Assembly (NCBI GenBank): GCA_050694275.1
Contig: JBOGXF010000109.1
Location: 1 to 10,524 of the forward strand
Origin: JBOGXF01 sp050694275
Lineage (GTDB): Bacteria; Actinomycetota; CADDZG01; WHSQ01
Reading direction: 5' to 3'
DNA: 10,524 nt
Shown here: one piece after another, positions 1-10,186 of the stretch
Numbering within the stretch: position 1 is the first letter of the stretch
Layout of the letters: each line of letters starts with the position of its first letter
Made by a program: the position numbers and the translations under genes
The notes under the pieces: model-generated
Database searches by the model: none
What the model was told of the DNA's origin: nothing
What the model saw: only the letters and a program-made list of their open reading frames with translations

Positions 1-1125
1 TTTACCGAGGAGACCGGGATCGAAACCAGTTACCGGTCGTCGGGCGACGACATGGCCGCTTTCCTCGGTACCCAGATCGAGGGCGGGGCACCGCCCGACG
101 TGGCGATGATCGCCCAGCCCGCGCTGGTGGACCAGCTGGCCAACGACGGTTCTATACAGCCCTTCAACGACGATGTCGTTGCGGCGATAGATGAGACCTA
201 CGCGCAGGCGTGGAAGGACATCGGATCAGTCGACGGCACGCCCTACGCGCTGTACTTCAAGGTCGCGAACAAATCGACCTGGTGGTACAACACCGCGATC
301 TTCGACCAGGCCGGCGTATCGCCTCCCGAGGATTGGGACTCGCTGCTCGAGGTCGCCGGCACAGTCAATGCCTCGGGAACCCCCTTCGTTTCGATGGGCG
401 GCGCCGACGGCTGGACGCTGACCGACTGGTTCGAGAACATCTACATCCGCACCGCCGGCGCGGACATGTACGACCAGCTCACGAATCACGACATCCCGTG
501 GACGGACGACAGCGTCGTGACCGCGCTCGAGACATGGGCCGAGCTCGTCGGCGAGCCGGCGAACCTTGCCGGAGGGACCAACGGGGCTCTCAACACCGGT
601 TTCGACGATTCCGTGGCGCAGGTCTTCGCCGACCCACCGGCAGCGGCAACCGTATACGAGGCCGACTTTGTGGCGGGCGTCATCACCGGTAACACCAACG
701 CCCAGCCCGAGGAAGATTTCAACTTCTTCCCGTTCCCCGTCATCGAAGGGTCAGCCCCGGCCGTCGTCGCGGGTGGCGACGGTGCCGTGGTCCTCACCGA
801 CAACCCGTCTGCACAGAGGTTCGCCGAGTACCTCGCGACGCCGGAGGCTGCCGAGGTGTGGGCCTCCCAGGGCGGTTTCATCTCCGCCAATCAGAACCTC
901 GACCTATCCGTATACCCCGACGAGATCTCCCGTTCGATCGGGGAGGCGGTCGTGGCCGCAGGGGATGACGTGCGATTCGACATGTCCGACCTTGCGCCGC
1001 CCGAGTTCGGCGGAACGACCGGGCAGGGCCTGTGGAAACTGTTCCAGGACTTCGTCAACAACCCCGACGACATCCAAGGAGTAACGAGGCAGCTCGAGAG
1101 AGCGGCGGAGCAGGCGTATGGATAG
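1..1125 (+). CDS. Sugar ABC transporter solute-binding protein (family 1, AglE/MalE-like), 5' partial
   Basis: The reading frame is open from base 1 and ends with TAG at 1123-1125, giving 374 visible residues; the signal peptide and any lipobox lie off the window. The protein should capture an oligosaccharide outside the membrane and deliver it to the two permeases that follow. Family-typical stretches include GAPPDVAMIAQP near residue 28, the KSTWWYN segment followed by FDQAGVSPPEDWDSL near residues 92-117, and a late APAVVAGGDGAVVLTD segment followed by the ATPEAAEVWASQGG helix. These match the AglE/MalE type of family 1 binding proteins. The gap to the next gene is 16 nt and the stop codon overlaps that gene's AGGAG. 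An alpha-glucoside or similar substrate is plausible by resemblance to AglE, but the ligand cannot be read from the sequence. Confidence 0.93.
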   Translation, partial: FTEETGIETSYRSSGDDMAAFLGTQIEGGAPPDVAMIAQPALVDQLANDGSIQPFNDDVVAAIDETYAQAWKDIGSVDGTPYALYFKVANKSTWWYNTAIFDQAGVSPPEDWDSLLEVAGTVNASGTPFVSMGGADGWTLTDWFENIYIRTAGADMYDQLTNHDIPWTDDSVVTALETWAELVGEPANLAGGTNGALNTGFDDSVAQVFADPPAAATVYEADFVAGVITGNTNAQPEEDFNFFPFPVIEGSAPAVVAGGDGAVVLTDNPSAQRFAEYLATPEAAEVWASQGGFISANQNLDLSVYPDEISRSIGEAVVAAGDDVRFDMSDLAPPEFGGTTGQGLWKLFQDFVNNPDDIQGVTRQLERAAEQAYG

Positions 1126-1141
1126 GAGATAGCGCCCGCTA

Positions 1142-2485
1142 ATGGCGAGCACCGCAGCCGAGGTAAAGGGAAAGCTGGGGCGCCGGGAGGCAGCACGTTT
1201 GCAGAAGCCTCCCGGCGGTGCCAAGCGGGGGCTGGCGCTGCTGTTCCTGCTGCCCGCCCTCGTCCTCTTGGGCGTAATCGTCGTCTATCCGACGATCGAC
1301 ACCATCATTCAGAGCTTCCAGAACACCGACCGCGAGTTCGTCGGCGTCGACAACTTCTCGCGGTTGATCCGGACGGATCGCATGGTCCAGGCGATCCAGA
1401 ACAACGCGATCTGGGTCGCCACGGCCCCGGCGATCATCACGGCCCTCGGTCTGATGTTCGCTCTCTTGACAGAGCGGGTGAAGTACGCCACCGCCATCAA
1501 GATCATCGTGTTCATGCCGATGGCGATCTCCTTCCTCGCGACGGGCGTCATCTGGCGCCTGATGTACGAGGTGAACCCCGATCTGGGTCTCGTGAACGCG
1601 GGGATCAGGGGCGCAGCGAACGTCATCGGCGGTAAGGGGGTGCTGGTCGGCGCCACGCCTTCCGTCCCGGATGCCGTCCAGATCTCCGGCCGCGAGATGA
1701 CCACCGCGGGGACGTTCGATGCAGGTGAAGTGGCGATGCTCGGGCTCACCGCGATTGCCCCGGATGCGGTGCCCGAGGGCGCAGTGGACGCACGGCAGCC
1801 GGAGGTTGGAAGCGGGGAGGTCGGCGCCCTCGTGTGGCGCGACTTCAAACCGGGAGGGGGTGAGCCGGGCGTCGCGGAGTCCGAAGAGCTCGGGCTCCCC
1901 GGGGCCGAAGTGGAGCTGCTGACCGCGAACGGCGACGTGGTTGCGTCCGGTACCACCGACGAAGCCGGAGCGGTCGTGTTCACCGACTTCGACGCGTCCG
2001 GCCCCTTTAACGTTCGCTTGCCCGAGGACAACTTCGCCACGGGCTTCACCGGGACCGAGTGGCTGGGACCCCGCCTGGTGACGCCGGCCATCATCGGGGC
2101 TTTCTCTTGGATGTGGGCCGGCTTCGCGGTGGTGGTGATCGGCGCGGGCTTGGCCGCCTTGCCGCGCGACGTTCTGGAAGCGGCGCGCGTCGACGGCGCG
2201 AGCGAGTGGCAGACATTCCGTCACGTTACGCTGCCCCTTCTCGCTCCGGTATTGGGGGTGGTGTTCGTAACGCTAGTTATCAACGTCCTCAAGATCTTCG
2301 ACATCGTTCTCGTCACCGCGCCTGGTGCGAGCCAGGACGAGGCCAACGTGATCGCGCTCGAGATGTGGAAGACGGCGTTCGCCACGCGCAACTTCGGCTT
2401 GGGGAGCGCGGTCGCGGTGGTCCTGTTCCTCCTCGTGATCCCGGTGATGTGGCTCAACATCCGGCGCTTCCGAAGGGAGCAATGA
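1142..2485 (+). CDS. Sugar ABC transporter permease 1 (AglF/MalF-type) with large extracytoplasmic insert
   Basis: This 447-residue inner-membrane permease should form the translocation pore with the next gene product. Six hydrophobic segments are visible, at about residues 30-55, 88-110, 118-141, 313-340, 371-392 and 418-440. The cytoplasmic EAA loop that contacts the ATPase is clear at 343-370 (VLEAARVDGASEWQTF...LPLLAPV). Permeases of this type are usually around 290-330 residues. The excess is a ~150-residue insert at about 155-306, in the loop between TM3 and TM4, which the topology places outside the membrane. An AGGAG (1124-1128) lies 13 nt before the ATG, which is rather long, but an in-frame stop at 1130-1132 excludes any earlier start. 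The gene overlaps permease 2 at its stop codon. The transporter assignment is firm; the role of the insert is unknown. Confidence 0.95.
   Translation: MASTAAEVKGKLGRREAARLQKPPGGAKRGLALLFLLPALVLLGVIVVYPTIDTIIQSFQNTDREFVGVDNFSRLIRTDRMVQAIQNNAIWVATAPAIITALGLMFALLTERVKYATAIKIIVFMPMAISFLATGVIWRLMYEVNPDLGLVNAGIRGAANVIGGKGVLVGATPSVPDAVQISGREMTTAGTFDAGEVAMLGLTAIAPDAVPEGAVDARQPEVGSGEVGALVWRDFKPGGGEPGVAESEELGLPGAEVELLTANGDVVASGTTDEAGAVVFTDFDASGPFNVRLPEDNFATGFTGTEWLGPRLVTPAIIGAFSWMWAGFAVVVIGAGLAALPRDVLEAARVDGASEWQTFRHVTLPLLAPVLGVVFVTLVINVLKIFDIVLVTAPGASQDEANVIALEMWKTAFATRNFGLGSAVAVVLFLLVIPVMWLNIRRFRREQ
1604..2059 (+). other. Extracytoplasmic insert in permease 1, with a Cna-B/SdrD-B-like beta domain
   Basis: This covers residues ~155-306 of permease 1. 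It is hydrophilic, rich in G, A, E, D and V, and has no membrane segment. The second half (about residues 225-295) reads like a prealbumin-like/Cna-B/SdrD-B repeat: EVGALVWRDF, an acidic glycine-rich stretch, GLPGAEVELL, then NGDVVASGTTDEAGAVVFTDF. The first half (about 160-225) is not recognised. The insert is in frame and flanked by intact TM3 and TM4, so it is a domain insertion rather than a sequencing artefact. E. coli MalF also carries an extra periplasmic domain (P2), but that sits in a different loop of the conserved core. A role in docking the binding protein or a cell-surface partner is inference. Confidence 0.75.
2473..2479 (+). promoter_or_regulatory. Ribosome binding site of permease 2
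   Basis: AAGGGAG lies inside the 3' end of permease 1. Two adjacent ATG codons follow, at 2482 and 2485. The spacing is 2 nt to the first and 5 nt to the second, so the second (1-nt overlap with the TGA of permease 1) is preferred. The first would give the common ATGA overlap and cannot be excluded. Confidence 0.6.
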
Positions 2486-3372
2486 TGGGTGCGGCACTGG
2501 AAGACATCGCCGGCCGGGAGCCTAAGACCAGAGCCCAGCGGATCATCCGGTTCGTCACGAAGACGCCGCTTCACATCTTTCTCATTCTGCTGGCGCTGTT
2601 CTGGATGACCCCCACCTTCGGACTGCTGATCACGAGCTTCCGCCCCATCGCGAGGATCTCGGAGTCGGGCTGGTGGGATGCCCTGGCCGAACCGCGCCAG
2701 CTCACGCTGGAGCCCTACACGGACATCCTTGGGGAAGAGGGGCTCGTTCGGAGCCTGCTCAATACCGCGTACATCACAATTCCCACAACGGTCCTACTCA
2801 TATTGATCGCGGCGCTGGCGGCTTACGCGTTCTCGTGGATCGAGTTCAGAGGACGCGATGTCGTATTCCTGGTAGTTGTCGCGCTGCTGGTGGTGCCTCT
2901 GCAGATGGCGCTCATCCCGATGGCTCGGCTGTTCGGGGACATCGGGATATTCGGAACGATCTGGGCGGCCATCGCTTTCCATATCGCGTTTGGATTGCCG
3001 TTCGCGATCTTTCTGTTGCGGAACTTCTTCATCGGCCTTCCGGCGGAGCTGTTCGAAGCCGCGCGCATCGACGGTGCTTCGGAGTTGCAAATCTTCTTGC
3101 GTATCGTCCTGCCTCTCGGTATGCCCGCCATCGCGGCGCTGGGAATCTTCCAGTTCTTGTGGACGTGGAACGACCTGCTCGTGGCGTTGGTCTTCACCGG
3201 CGGCGAAAGCATCCCGATTACTGTGTTCATACAAGATCGGCTGCGCACCTTCGGTGGGAACCTCGACGTCATCGCCCCCGGGGCCTTTCTCTCGATGATC
3301 GTTCCTTTGATCGTCTTCTTCGCCTTCCAGCGCTACTTCGTCCAGGGATTGCTCGCGGGCTCGGTCAAATGA
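2485..3372 (+). CDS. Sugar ABC transporter permease 2 (AglG/MalG-type)
   Basis: This 295-residue inner-membrane protein is the partner of permease 1 and has normal length for the MalG/AglG class. Hydrophobic segments are visible at about residues 30-52, 95-117, 126-146, 158-180, 215-237 and 265-285. The EAA loop at about 188-215 reads ELFEAARIDGASELQIF...VLPLGMPA and should dock on a shared ABC ATPase, which is not encoded here. The C-terminal end (QRYFVQGLLAGSVK) is characteristic of this family. The start at 2485 is chosen on ribosome-binding-site spacing; 2482 would add one Met. The gene overlaps permease 1 by 1 nt and the downstream beta-helix gene by 4 nt (ATGA), so translation of all three is probably coupled. 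Confidence 0.95.
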   Translation: MGAALEDIAGREPKTRAQRIIRFVTKTPLHIFLILLALFWMTPTFGLLITSFRPIARISESGWWDALAEPRQLTLEPYTDILGEEGLVRSLLNTAYITIPTTVLLILIAALAAYAFSWIEFRGRDVVFLVVVALLVVPLQMALIPMARLFGDIGIFGTIWAAIAFHIAFGLPFAIFLLRNFFIGLPAELFEAARIDGASELQIFLRIVLPLGMPAIAALGIFQFLWTWNDLLVALVFTGGESIPITVFIQDRLRTFGGNLDVIAPGAFLSMIVPLIVFFAFQRYFVQGLLAGSVK

Positions 3373-4892
3373 GCCCCGCTCGCCACCTGTTTGCGCTCCT
3401 TGTGGGTGCCGGGCTGCTGATCATGATGGGGTTGGCGGGGCGGCCGACCACAACGATTACCGTGCCGGCAGGAGCTGCAACTCAGTTGTTTCTTGACGCG
3501 GTTCCAGAAGGCTCTACCGTTCGCCTCGCTCCGGGGGTCCACCGTGGTCCTCTGACGGTCGACAAGACGCTGACGCTGATCGGGGAAGAAGGCGCCCGGA
3601 TCGATGCTCCGGTGGATTCAGACGCCGCGCTCCACGTCACGGCACGCGACGTTCGGATCTCGAATCTCCAAGTGAGCGGAGGGTGGACGGGGATCGATCT
3701 CGACGATGCCGAGGGAAGCGTCGTCAAAGATGTTCGAGTGACGGGTGCGGACCTACAAGGGATACGCGTGTACAAGGCCTCGGCGCTGGTCGACTCGGTC
3801 TCCGTATCCGGCCTCGTCGATCCGCACGCGCAAGGAATCGAAGTACTCAGTGCGCCGGACGTCGTCGTCCGCAACTCTCAGGTAACCGGCGGAAAGATCG
3901 GGATCGTGGCTCATCTCTCCGACTCGCTATTCGAGGACAACAGGGTGTCGGGAACGTCGATGGTGGGTCTCATGATCCGGGAGATGGGGCGTGGGATTGC
4001 TCGCGACAACGACGTGACCAACGCCTCCGGTGCCGGCCTCTATTGCGGAGACATGGCTCTGTGTGCTTTCGAGCACAACCGAGTGGAGCGGGTCTCGGCC
4101 GCAACTAATGCGAGATCGAGCGCCGGATGGGGACTCGTCGTCAATTATCGGGCCACGGCTTCGACGAAGAGGGATGTGCTCTCAGGCGAGGCCGGAAGTG
4201 CCGTCGCCCTGTCCCACAGCCGTCTCGTAGAGGAGTCGCCGCTCAGGTTGGGAGAGGGTGCCGCGGCCATCTGGCCGGGGTCGCTGGCAACCCTGGTCGG
4301 CCTCGCTGTAATCGGTCTGCTCTACCTCGCAGCGCGCCGGCTCATGCCGTCGGGTATTTCGCCCCGGACCTACGCCGGTGCCGCGGCCGCAGGCACCGCG
4401 CTTCTGCTGGTGGGCGTGGGCGTTCAGTCCTTTCACATGCTCGAGCACGTGATCCAGTTCTATCGAGTGCACATGGAGGGAGTCCCGAGCCGTGGTGCGT
4501 TGGTTGGGTCAGTCGTGGACACAGAGTGGGTGCATTTCACCTACAACGCCCTCGTGCTCGGGGGCCTAGTCGCATTGCTGGTGCTGCGCAGACGAGGATG
4601 GACTCCCTCCGGCATGAACCCGGCCGTGGGAGACCGGCTGATCCTCGCCTCCGCGCTGTTGCAGGGCTACCACGTGGTCGAGCATTCGCTAAAGGTCACC
4701 CAGCACGTCCTCACCGAAGCCAAGGTCAATCCGGGCCTGCTCGGCAACCACTTCGATCTGGTCCTGCTCCATTTCGGCCTGAACGCGGCGATCTATCTCG
4801 CGTTCATCGCGGGGGCGATCGCCTATCTGTGGCCCCGGCGGGGTTTTCGCGACGCCTTGGTGGCCAGGCGCTCCGAACCACGACCCACGTAG
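3369..4892 (+). CDS. NosD-like right-handed beta-helix protein with C-terminal His-rich membrane domain
   Basis: This 507-residue protein starts at ATG 3369, overlapping the TGA of permease 2 as ATGA. Residues ~6-23 form a signal peptide or N-terminal anchor. Residues ~36-285 look like a right-handed parallel beta-helix: a NosD/PbH1-style opening (LDAVPEGSTVRLAPGVHRGPL, residues 42-62, is interrupted only by small changes from the usual motif), then many short turns with buried V/I and N/D/G corners such as ISNLQVSG, VVKDVRVTG, VVRNSQVTG and FEDNRVSG. C226 and C232 could form a disulfide. A membrane domain follows, with segments at about 303-323, 336-358, 390-407, 424-440 and 468-488. Its last four segments form two copies of a His-rich module (see the repeat entry). 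The coupling to a sugar transporter suggests an extracytoplasmic glycan- or metal-related role, but no function can be assigned. No catalytic residues of a known carbohydrase were recognised. Confidence 0.85.
   Translation: MSPARHLFALLVGAGLLIMMGLAGRPTTTITVPAGAATQLFLDAVPEGSTVRLAPGVHRGPLTVDKTLTLIGEEGARIDAPVDSDAALHVTARDVRISNLQVSGGWTGIDLDDAEGSVVKDVRVTGADLQGIRVYKASALVDSVSVSGLVDPHAQGIEVLSAPDVVVRNSQVTGGKIGIVAHLSDSLFEDNRVSGTSMVGLMIREMGRGIARDNDVTNASGAGLYCGDMALCAFEHNRVERVSAATNARSSAGWGLVVNYRATASTKRDVLSGEAGSAVALSHSRLVEESPLRLGEGAAAIWPGSLATLVGLAVIGLLYLAARRLMPSGISPRTYAGAAAAGTALLLVGVGVQSFHMLEHVIQFYRVHMEGVPSRGALVGSVVDTEWVHFTYNALVLGGLVALLVLRRRGWTPSGMNPAVGDRLILASALLQGYHVVEHSLKVTQHVLTEAKVNPGLLGNHFDLVLLHFGLNAAIYLAFIAGAIAYLWPRRGFRDALVARRSEPRPT
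4395..4847 (+). repeat. Tandem protein-level duplication of a His-rich two-helix membrane module
   Basis: Residues 343-411 and 422-493 of the beta-helix protein align without gaps over their core at an offset of 79 residues. Shared positions are Q353/Q432, an aromatic at 355/434, H356/H435, E359/E438, H360/H439, L378/L457, G380/G459, H389/H468, F390/F469, N393/N472 and A394/A473. The consensus is QxxHxxEH, then HFxxNA 33 residues after the first His in both copies. Histidines and glutamates inside hydrophobic helices suggest metal or cofactor binding, which is inference. The DNA copies have diverged, so this is an old duplication. Confidence 0.8.
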
Positions 4893-4896
4893 GAAG
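4891..4896 (+). promoter_or_regulatory. Ribosome binding site of the metallophosphoesterase gene
   Basis: AGGAAG overlaps the stop codon of the beta-helix gene and lies just before GTG 4899; counted from its AGGA core the spacing is 4 nt. It supports the GTG start, because the MPE fold begins immediately afterwards (RRVLAIAD). Confidence 0.5.
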
Positions 4897-4898
4897 CC

Positions 4899-5549
4899 GT
4901 GCGCCGTGTCCTCGCCATAGCGGATGAAGTCCGTGAATTCCTCTACGGACCGGGACTGAAAGAACTCAATGTCAACCTGATCGTCTCGTGCGGAGATCTG
5001 CCCTTCGATTATCTCGAGTACATGGTGTCGGTCCTCAACGTTCCCTTGCTATACGTCCCGGGAAATCACGATCCAGGTCTCGGGGGTCGCCCCCTGTCCC
5101 AGAATCCCCTCAGACCAATGCGGGTCGTGCCCAGATCCCCCGGCCCCCAGGGGTGCACCAACATCGACGGACGCCTCGTCGATGTCGCCGGGCTGCGGGT
5201 CGGCGGGCTCGGAGGATCGGTCCGCTACAGTCGCGGTCCGAACCAGTACACCCAGAACCAGATGCGCGCTCGAGCGTTGCGGCTCGAGCTCAGGGCGCGC
5301 CTAAAGCGTATGTTCCTCGAGGAAAACAAGATCGATGTCTTCTGCGCGCATGCGCCGGCGTTCGGCGTCGGAGACGCTGAAGACCCCGCCCATCGCGGCT
5401 TCACTGCGTTTCATCGCCTTGTGCGCAAGCTGCGCCCCAATCTTGTGCTGCACGGACATGTGCATCCGCTAACGCACGACGTTCCCGAGCTCAACCTCTA
5501 TGGAAGCAGGGTCGTCAATTGCGTCGGCTACCGAGTCCTCGAGGTTTAG
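4899..5549 (+). CDS. Calcineurin-like metallophosphoesterase, uncharacterised family
   Basis: This 216-residue cytoplasmic protein with a GTG start has most of the metallophosphoesterase metal-site motifs in order: D9 in IADEV, GD at 32-33 (SCGDLP), GNHD at 55-58, H151 in CAHAP, and GHVH at 186-189. The usual first motif D-x-H appears as D-E-V, so the first His is missing. From memory, a recurring uncharacterised bacterial family has the same SDEV-type opening followed by an LxxSCGDLPxxYLExxVxxLNVPLxYVxGNHD-like stretch, so the change is probably a family trait. The likely activity is metal-dependent phosphoester hydrolysis; the substrate is unknown. It lies 6 nt after the beta-helix gene and 11 nt before the ParB-like gene. 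The next gene may be a functional partner. Confidence 0.9.
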   Translation: MRRVLAIADEVREFLYGPGLKELNVNLIVSCGDLPFDYLEYMVSVLNVPLLYVPGNHDPGLGGRPLSQNPLRPMRVVPRSPGPQGCTNIDGRLVDVAGLRVGGLGGSVRYSRGPNQYTQNQMRARALRLELRARLKRMFLEENKIDVFCAHAPAFGVGDAEDPAHRGFTAFHRLVRKLRPNLVLHGHVHPLTHDVPELNLYGSRVVNCVGYRVLEV

Positions 5550-5560
5550 GTGCACTAGCG

Positions 5561-6430
5561 ATGGGCTGGGAAAGGCTCCCGATTCTGTCGAGCTTCGAGA
5601 AAGCTCGGCGACGTGAATCGTACCGAAAGTTCGCGCGCGCGGTCAGGCGGGGACAGGAGAAAGAGCTGCTGTCGCTCGACGAGGTTCGCCGTCGTTTGCG
5701 GCTATTTGACCAGCACTACGTCGGTATCGAGCCGATCCCCGTCGCAAGCATCGTCGGAACGGTCGAGCGCACGGGCGACTTTGACCGGGACTTCCTTCCG
5801 CGGAAATTCGAAACCCGCGAACGCTGGAGGGGTGTCGAGCAGGCGTTCCCTCACGGTGACTTCCCGCCGATCGTCGTGTACAAAGTCGGGGACGCCTATT
5901 TCGTCGTCGACGGACACCATCGCGTCGCCGTAGCCAAACAGCACGAGATCGAATACATCGATGCCGAGATCACGGAGCTCAAGAGCCGCTACCCTCTTGC
6001 TCCCGATGCAGACATCGCTCGCATCATCCACGCCGAACAAGAGCGAATTTTCCTGGAAGAGAGCGGCCTCGAAAGGGCGCGTCCGGAGGCACATATCGAA
6101 TTCAGTCGTCCCCTCGGTTACGTGGAGTTACTGGAGGTCGTCAAGGTGCACGGCTATCACCTGATGCGACAACGACAAGAGATCCTGACGCCGGAGCAAG
6201 TCGCGGAGGACTGGTACGACACCGTGTTCCTTTCCGCGCTAGATGTGATCGAGGCGGAAGAAATATCCGAGGCCTTTCCCAACGCAACCCAGGCCGACTT
6301 GTTCCTGTGGATTCATCAGCGCCGGCTCGCCCTGCTCCCGGAGCGAGGGGGTGTGACCTTCGAGGACGCGACCAAACATGTCAGGGAGGAGCGAAAGAAA
6401 CCTCGTGGCGAAGGCAAATGGGGGCGTTGA
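5561..6430 (+). CDS. ParB/sulfiredoxin-fold protein with C-terminal helical domain, conserved, function unknown
   Basis: This 289-residue soluble protein has a basic N-terminus (residues ~14-33, many Arg/Lys). A ParB/sulfiredoxin-like domain follows, with IEPIPVASIVGTV near 60-72, PPIVVYKVGDAYFVVDGHHR ending at residue 121 and a conserved DGHHR at 117-121. The C-terminal domain has WYD at 218-220 and FPNATQADLFLWI near 240-251, which resembles the WYDxxYLPxxxxI ... FPxRTxADLYLW pattern I recall from uncharacterised ParB-like proteins of Chloroflexi and Actinobacteria. DGHHR residues can bind nucleotides or carry nuclease or kinase activity in this superfamily, but no activity is shown here. 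The ATG at 5561 is chosen because an upstream TTG (5519) would lie inside the phosphoesterase gene and add residues unlike the family. A TAGG at 5547-5550 could be a weak ribosome binding site. Confidence 0.85.
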   Translation: MGWERLPILSSFEKARRRESYRKFARAVRRGQEKELLSLDEVRRRLRLFDQHYVGIEPIPVASIVGTVERTGDFDRDFLPRKFETRERWRGVEQAFPHGDFPPIVVYKVGDAYFVVDGHHRVAVAKQHEIEYIDAEITELKSRYPLAPDADIARIIHAEQERIFLEESGLERARPEAHIEFSRPLGYVELLEVVKVHGYHLMRQRQEILTPEQVAEDWYDTVFLSALDVIEAEEISEAFPNATQADLFLWIHQRRLALLPERGGVTFEDATKHVREERKKPRGEGKWGR

Positions 6431-6442
6431 GACGGATCTTTC

Positions 6443-7338
6443 CTACGACTGCAAGAACTTCTCGATCACCCGGGCGACGTCTTCGCCTTTGTCCTCCTGC
6501 AGGAAGTGACTTGCGCCCTCGATCGGAACGAACTCCCGCGCGCCGGGAATGCGCTCCGCCATCTTCTCGCCCGCCCGGAGCGGAAATATTGGATCGGAAT
6601 CACTGAACGCGACCAGGGCCGGTCGGTCCCATCGCGCGAGCGCTTCCCGGACCTCGCCCATTTCCTTGGCCCCCGGATCGTCCTCGGTCAAAGGAACCAG
6701 CAGTGGGAAAGCAGCCGCTCCGGCCTTCGACTCGGGGGTGGGGAATGGTGCTTCGTAGGCGGCGATTACCTCATCGGGCAGCTCGGTGACCGTCGCCGAC
6801 TGCAACACGAAACCGATCGGCAGATCCGGGTTGCGCTCGGCAAAGTTCCGCCACTGAAGAAAGGCCTCCGAGGGCCAGTTTGGTCCGGGACGGTAGATCG
6901 CGGTGTTGAGTATCACGAGACGCGCGAAACGATCCGTGTGTTCCACGGCGGCGCGCAGTCCGATCGGCCCTCCCCAGTCCTGGACCACGACGGTGATGCC
7001 GCGCAGGTCGAGTGCCCCGACGAGTTGCACGACCGAGTCGGTGTGGCGCTCGTATGTGTACCAGTCGCGATCGGTCGGCTTGTCTGACCGACCGAACCCA
7101 ACGAAATCGGGGGCGACCACGCGGCCGGCCCCGGCGAGTGTCGGGATCATCTTGCGGTACAGATACGCCCATGTCGGCTCCCCGTGGAGCAGCACGATCG
7201 GATCGCCGGTTCCTTCCTCGACGTAGTGCATGCGCAGGCCATCGAGTTCGCCCTGGAGGTCCAGATACGTGGGCTCGAAGTCGTAGCCGGTCAGGCCCTC
7301 GAAACGGTCGTCCTGCGTGCGGAAGACGTCCTTTGTGC

Positions 7339-7342
<4 letters not shown>
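6443..7342 (-). CDS. Haloalkane dehalogenase-like alpha/beta hydrolase (subfamily I), probable CTG start
   Basis: This is a 299-residue alpha/beta hydrolase that should hydrolyse the carbon-halogen bond of a haloalkane. Numbered from the CTG, the nucleophile is D122 in VVQDWGG, with W123 as a halide-binding Trp, D250 as the likely acid (after strand 7, as in DhlA) and H279 in ASHFLQED as the base. W164 (FLQWRNF) fits the second halide Trp of the subfamily. HGEPTWAYLYRKMIP (oxyanion region) and DFVGFGRSDKP match Xanthobacter DhlA closely. The first ATG is at 7231, but the preceding 37 codons read RTQDDRFEGL...FEPTYLD, which mirrors the DhlA N-terminus (RTPDQRF...FSPNYLDD). No ATG, GTG or TTG lies in that stretch, so the CTG overlapping the aceE stop is preferred. 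The conservative ATG-start model is 6443-7231. Dehalogenase activity itself, rather than another hydrolase activity, needs the residue set above and is likely but unproven. Confidence 0.88.
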
Positions 7343-10119
<2,777 letters not shown>

Positions 10120-10186
10120 CCGTCACCCACCCTCTGTCGCCATCGACTCCGTACCAGGGTAAACGCGGGGAGGGGCGGGGCCGAAT

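Noticed and set aside
1604..2059. Frameshift or assembly error as the cause of the permease insert
   Set aside because: The frame is open throughout, membrane segments on both sides are intact, and the insert contains a plausible beta domain.
1139..2224. Open frame of 361 codons on the - strand, antisense to permease 1
   Set aside because: The translation is rich in H, R, D and G and resembles no family; the + strand carries a clear permease.
2673..3368. Upstream extension of the beta-helix gene in its own frame
   Set aside because: It overlaps permease 2 in another frame and has low-complexity, R/G/H-rich text; the signal peptide begins right after ATG 3369.
5519..5560. TTG start for the ParB-like gene
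   Set aside because: It would overlap the end of the phosphoesterase gene and add residues with no family match; ATG 5561 is a better start.
6431..6442. Bidirectional terminator between the convergent blocks
   Set aside because: Only 12 nt separate the stop codons and no stem with a T-run was seen there or just inside either gene.
10120..10186. Separate promoter for aceE between it and the CBS gene
   Set aside because: No convincing -35/-10 pair was visible in the 67-nt gap, which is GC-rich and short; a weak promoter cannot be excluded.
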